7,170 bases of DNA from Pseudomonadota bacterium (lineage in GTDB: Bacteria; Pseudomonadota; Alphaproteobacteria; Sphingomonadales; Sphingomonadaceae). Numbering within the stretch: the stretch's first letter is position 1; the number at the start of each line of letters is the position of its first letter. Below are positions 5,119 through 7,170 of this stretch, one piece after another. Where the stretch lies: the NCBI GenBank assembly GCA_029781465.1, contig JAKOWQ010000367.1, positions 1 through 7,170 on the forward strand, written 5' to 3'. The notes under the pieces are model-generated. The model saw only the letters and a list, made by a program, of their open reading frames with translations. It was not told where the DNA came from and ran no database searches. Both the position numbers and the translations under genes were made by a program.

Positions 5119-7170
5119 CCGCCCCGGCGCGCCGGTCCGATCATGGCACCCCGGTCTCTACCGTTCTGGTGGTTCCGGGAATGCACTGCGCGGGCTGCAT
5201 GGCCAAGGTGGAGCGCGGGCTGGCCGCGCTGCCGGGCGTGGTTTCGGCGCGTGTCAACCTGACTGCACGGCAGGTGCAGGTTGACCATGAGCCTCAGCTG
5301 GGCATTCCGGCGCTGATCGAGGCGCTGAGCCTGGCCGGTTTTGCCAGCCAGCCACGCGGGCAGGAGCTTGAAGCACCGCCTTCGGCGGTCAAGCCGCTGC
5401 TGGCGCCACTGGCGGTGGCGGCCTTTGCCTGCATGAACGTGATGCTGCTTTCGGTCAGCATCTGGTCGGGTGCGAACGGCACCACGCGCGATCTGTTTCA
5501 CTGGATTTCGGCGGCGATCGGGGTTCCGGCGATCGCCTATGCCGGCCGCCCGTTCTTCGTTTCGGCCTGGGGTGCGGTTCGGCGCTGGTCGACCAACATG
5601 GACGTGCCGATCTCGATCGGGGTGATTCTGGCGACCGGGCTGAGCCTGTGGGAGACTGTCAACCACGGCGAGGAAGCCTGGTTCGACGGGACCCTGATGC
5701 TGCTGCTTTTCCTGCTCGCCGGGCGCGCGCTCGATGCGGCCATGCGCGATCGCGCAAGGGCCGGGGTCGATGCCTTGCTGCGCCAGGCGGCTCCGGGGGC
5801 GATGGTCGTGACGCCGGGAGGGGGGCTTGATTGGCTCCCGGCGTCCGATCTCGTCCCCGGCATGACCCTGCGGGTGGCCGCGGGCGAACGCCTGGCCGCC
5901 GATGGCGAGATCCTGAGCGGCGCGAGCCGGTTCGACCAGTCGTTGCTGACGGGCGAGAGCGCGCCGGTGATCGCTGGCAAGGGCGATGCGGTGCTGGCCG
6001 GCACGCTCAACCTCGAATCGCCGGTCGATGTGCGGGTCAACGCGGCGGGGCAGGGCACAACGCTGGCCGAAATCGCGCGGCTGATGGATGCGGCGGGGCA
6101 GCACCGCTCGGCCTATGTACGGATCGCCGATCGCGCCTCACGGCTCTATGCGCCCGCCGTTCATACCCTCGCCGCTCTGACCTTCGCCGGATGGATGATC
6201 GCCGGGGCCGGGCTGCACCAGTCGCTGGTCTATGGCATCGCGGTGCTGATCATCACCTGCCCCTGCGCGCTGGGCCTGGCGGTGCCCGTGGCCCAGGTGG
6301 TGGCCTGCGGTGCGCTGATGAAGCGCGGGATCATGGTCAAGGACGGTTCGGCGCTCGAGCGGCTGGCTGCGGTCGACCGCGCGCTGCTCGACAAGACCGG
6401 GACGCTGACCATGGGCCGCCCCTTGCCCGATCCGGCGGTGATCGAGGCTCTGCCGCCCGAGGGGGCCGCGGTTGCCCTGGGGCTGGCTTCGCACAGCCGC
6501 CATCCGCTTTCGCGCGCGCTGGTCGAAGTGCTGGCTGCGCGCGGTATCGTCCCCGCCGCGCTGGAGCAGGTTCGCGAGGAGGCGGGGACGGGGATTACCG
6601 CGCTGTGGAACGGCAAGGCGGTCGCGCTGCGCCGGCCCGAAGGGGCTGCGACCATGGCGACCCTGCTCGACATCGCCGGAGCCCCCGCCTGGCTCATTCC
6701 TTTTGCCGACCGGATGCGGCCGGGCAGCAGCGATGCCCTGGCGCGGATGCGCGCGCTGGGGATCGAACCCGCGTTGCTTTCGGGCGACAATGCCGCCGCC
6801 GTTGCCGAGGCGGCGCGCGCCACCGGGCTGAACGGGCGCGGGGAGGCCAGTCCGGCCGACAAGCAGGCCGCGATCGCCAGCCTTCAGAGCGAAGGACACA
6901 GGGTGTTGATGGCGGGCGATGGTCTCAACGACGGTCCCGCGCTGGCCGCGGCCGATGCCTCGATCGCGCCGGGCACCGCCAGCGACGTCGGCCGCCAGGC
7001 CGCCGACGTGGTGTTCCTGGGTGACGGGCTCGATGCCATTCCGCGTGCCATTGTGGCAGCGCGGCGCACCATGCGCGTGGTGAAGCAGAATTTCGCCCTG
7101 GCGATCGGCTACAACCTGCTGGCGGTGCCGCTGGCCATGGCCGGATTTGTCACCCCGATGCTTGCAGCAG
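5115..7170 (+). CDS. ccoI: Copper-translocating P1B-type ATPase CcoI (FixI), 3'-truncated by window edge
   Basis: CcoI exports Cu(I) from the cytoplasm for CuB assembly in CcoN, using ATP. The frame stays open from GTG 5115 to the window end (685 full codons, no stop). Domains in order: one N-terminal heavy-metal domain with GMHCAGC (C25, C28); paired membrane helices beginning near residue 95 with CMNVMLLSVSIWSG (106-119), a stretch typical of FixI rather than CopA; the actuator loop TGES (279-282); the metal-site helix with C382-P-C384; phosphorylated D426 in DKTGT; the nucleotide-binding H463-P; D532 in FADRMRPG; G601-D-G-L-N-D-G-P hinge; and Y666-N667 in the next metal-site helix. Only the last helix and C-terminus (perhaps 30-50 residues) are missing. 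The GTG start lies in a GTGA overlap with the ccoH stop and has AGGA 6 nt upstream. ccoS would be expected next. Confidence 0.96.
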   Translation, partial: MTAPARRSDHGTPVSTVLVVPGMHCAGCMAKVERGLAALPGVVSARVNLTARQVQVDHEPQLGIPALIEALSLAGFASQPRGQELEAPPSAVKPLLAPLAVAAFACMNVMLLSVSIWSGANGTTRDLFHWISAAIGVPAIAYAGRPFFVSAWGAVRRWSTNMDVPISIGVILATGLSLWETVNHGEEAWFDGTLMLLLFLLAGRALDAAMRDRARAGVDALLRQAAPGAMVVTPGGGLDWLPASDLVPGMTLRVAAGERLAADGEILSGASRFDQSLLTGESAPVIAGKGDAVLAGTLNLESPVDVRVNAAGQGTTLAEIARLMDAAGQHRSAYVRIADRASRLYAPAVHTLAALTFAGWMIAGAGLHQSLVYGIAVLIITCPCALGLAVPVAQVVACGALMKRGIMVKDGSALERLAAVDRALLDKTGTLTMGRPLPDPAVIEALPPEGAAVALGLASHSRHPLSRALVEVLAARGIVPAALEQVREEAGTGITALWNGKAVALRRPEGAATMATLLDIAGAPAWLIPFADRMRPGSSDALARMRALGIEPALLSGDNAAAVAEAARATGLNGRGEASPADKQAAIASLQSEGHRVLMAGDGLNDGPALAAADASIAPGTASDVGRQAADVVFLGDGLDAIPRAIVAARRTMRVVKQNFALAIGYNLLAVPLAMAGFVTPMLAA

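Noticed and set aside
5031..6104. A 357-codon minus-strand open frame opposite ccoH and ccoI.
   Set aside because: Arg/His/Gln-rich antisense shadow of the ccoI reading frame, with no domain or convincing start signal.
5831..7024. A 397-codon plus-strand open frame within ccoI in another frame.
   Set aside because: Composed mostly of Arg, Gly and Ala; the overlapping frame from 5115 has every P-type ATPase motif in correct order and is plainly the coding one.

Overview
The window holds a single, densely packed, co-directional gene cluster on the + strand: the operon for a cbb3-type (C-family) haem-copper cytochrome c oxidase and its assembly and copper-supply factors, in the classic order ccoN-ccoO-ccoQ-ccoP-ccoG-ccoH-ccoI (fixNOQP-fixGHI). 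The first gene (ccoN) is cut by the left edge and the last (ccoI) by the right edge; the five genes between are complete. The strong G+C bias at third codon positions and the wording of the proteins (for example the CcoP N-terminus and the split CcoO insertion) point to an alphaproteobacterium. Sphingomonadales (Sphingomonadaceae or Erythrobacteraceae) is my best guess; it comes from general resemblance, not from a search.

Layout: positions 1-1341 encode nearly all of the catalytic subunit CcoN. Positions 1354-2121 encode the mono-haem c subunit CcoO, 2118-2306 the small CcoQ, and 2296-3219 the di-haem c subunit CcoP. The assembly half follows without a break: CcoG, a polyferredoxin-like membrane protein (3206-4657); CcoH, a small single-span assembly protein (4654-5118); and CcoI, a copper-exporting P1B-type ATPase (5115 to beyond 7170). 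The only noncoding bases are the 12 between ccoN and ccoO. Every other junction overlaps by 4, 11 or 14 nt, and there is no room for a terminator or an internal intergenic promoter.

How the genes work together: CcoP and CcoO pass electrons from periplasmic cytochrome c to the haem b / haem b3-CuB centre of CcoN, which reduces O2 with high affinity and pumps protons. CcoQ and CcoH stabilise or help assemble the complex. CcoG is thought to reduce Cu(II) to Cu(I), and CcoI moves Cu(I) across the inner membrane for building the CuB site. The usual last gene, ccoS, and the usual FNR/Anr or FixK promoter box upstream of ccoN would lie outside this window.

I found no sign of an undescribed system, mobile element, RNA gene, CRISPR array or horizontally acquired insert. 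All expected catalytic and metal-binding residues that I could check are present. The findings below are small points of architecture and sequence, scored accordingly.
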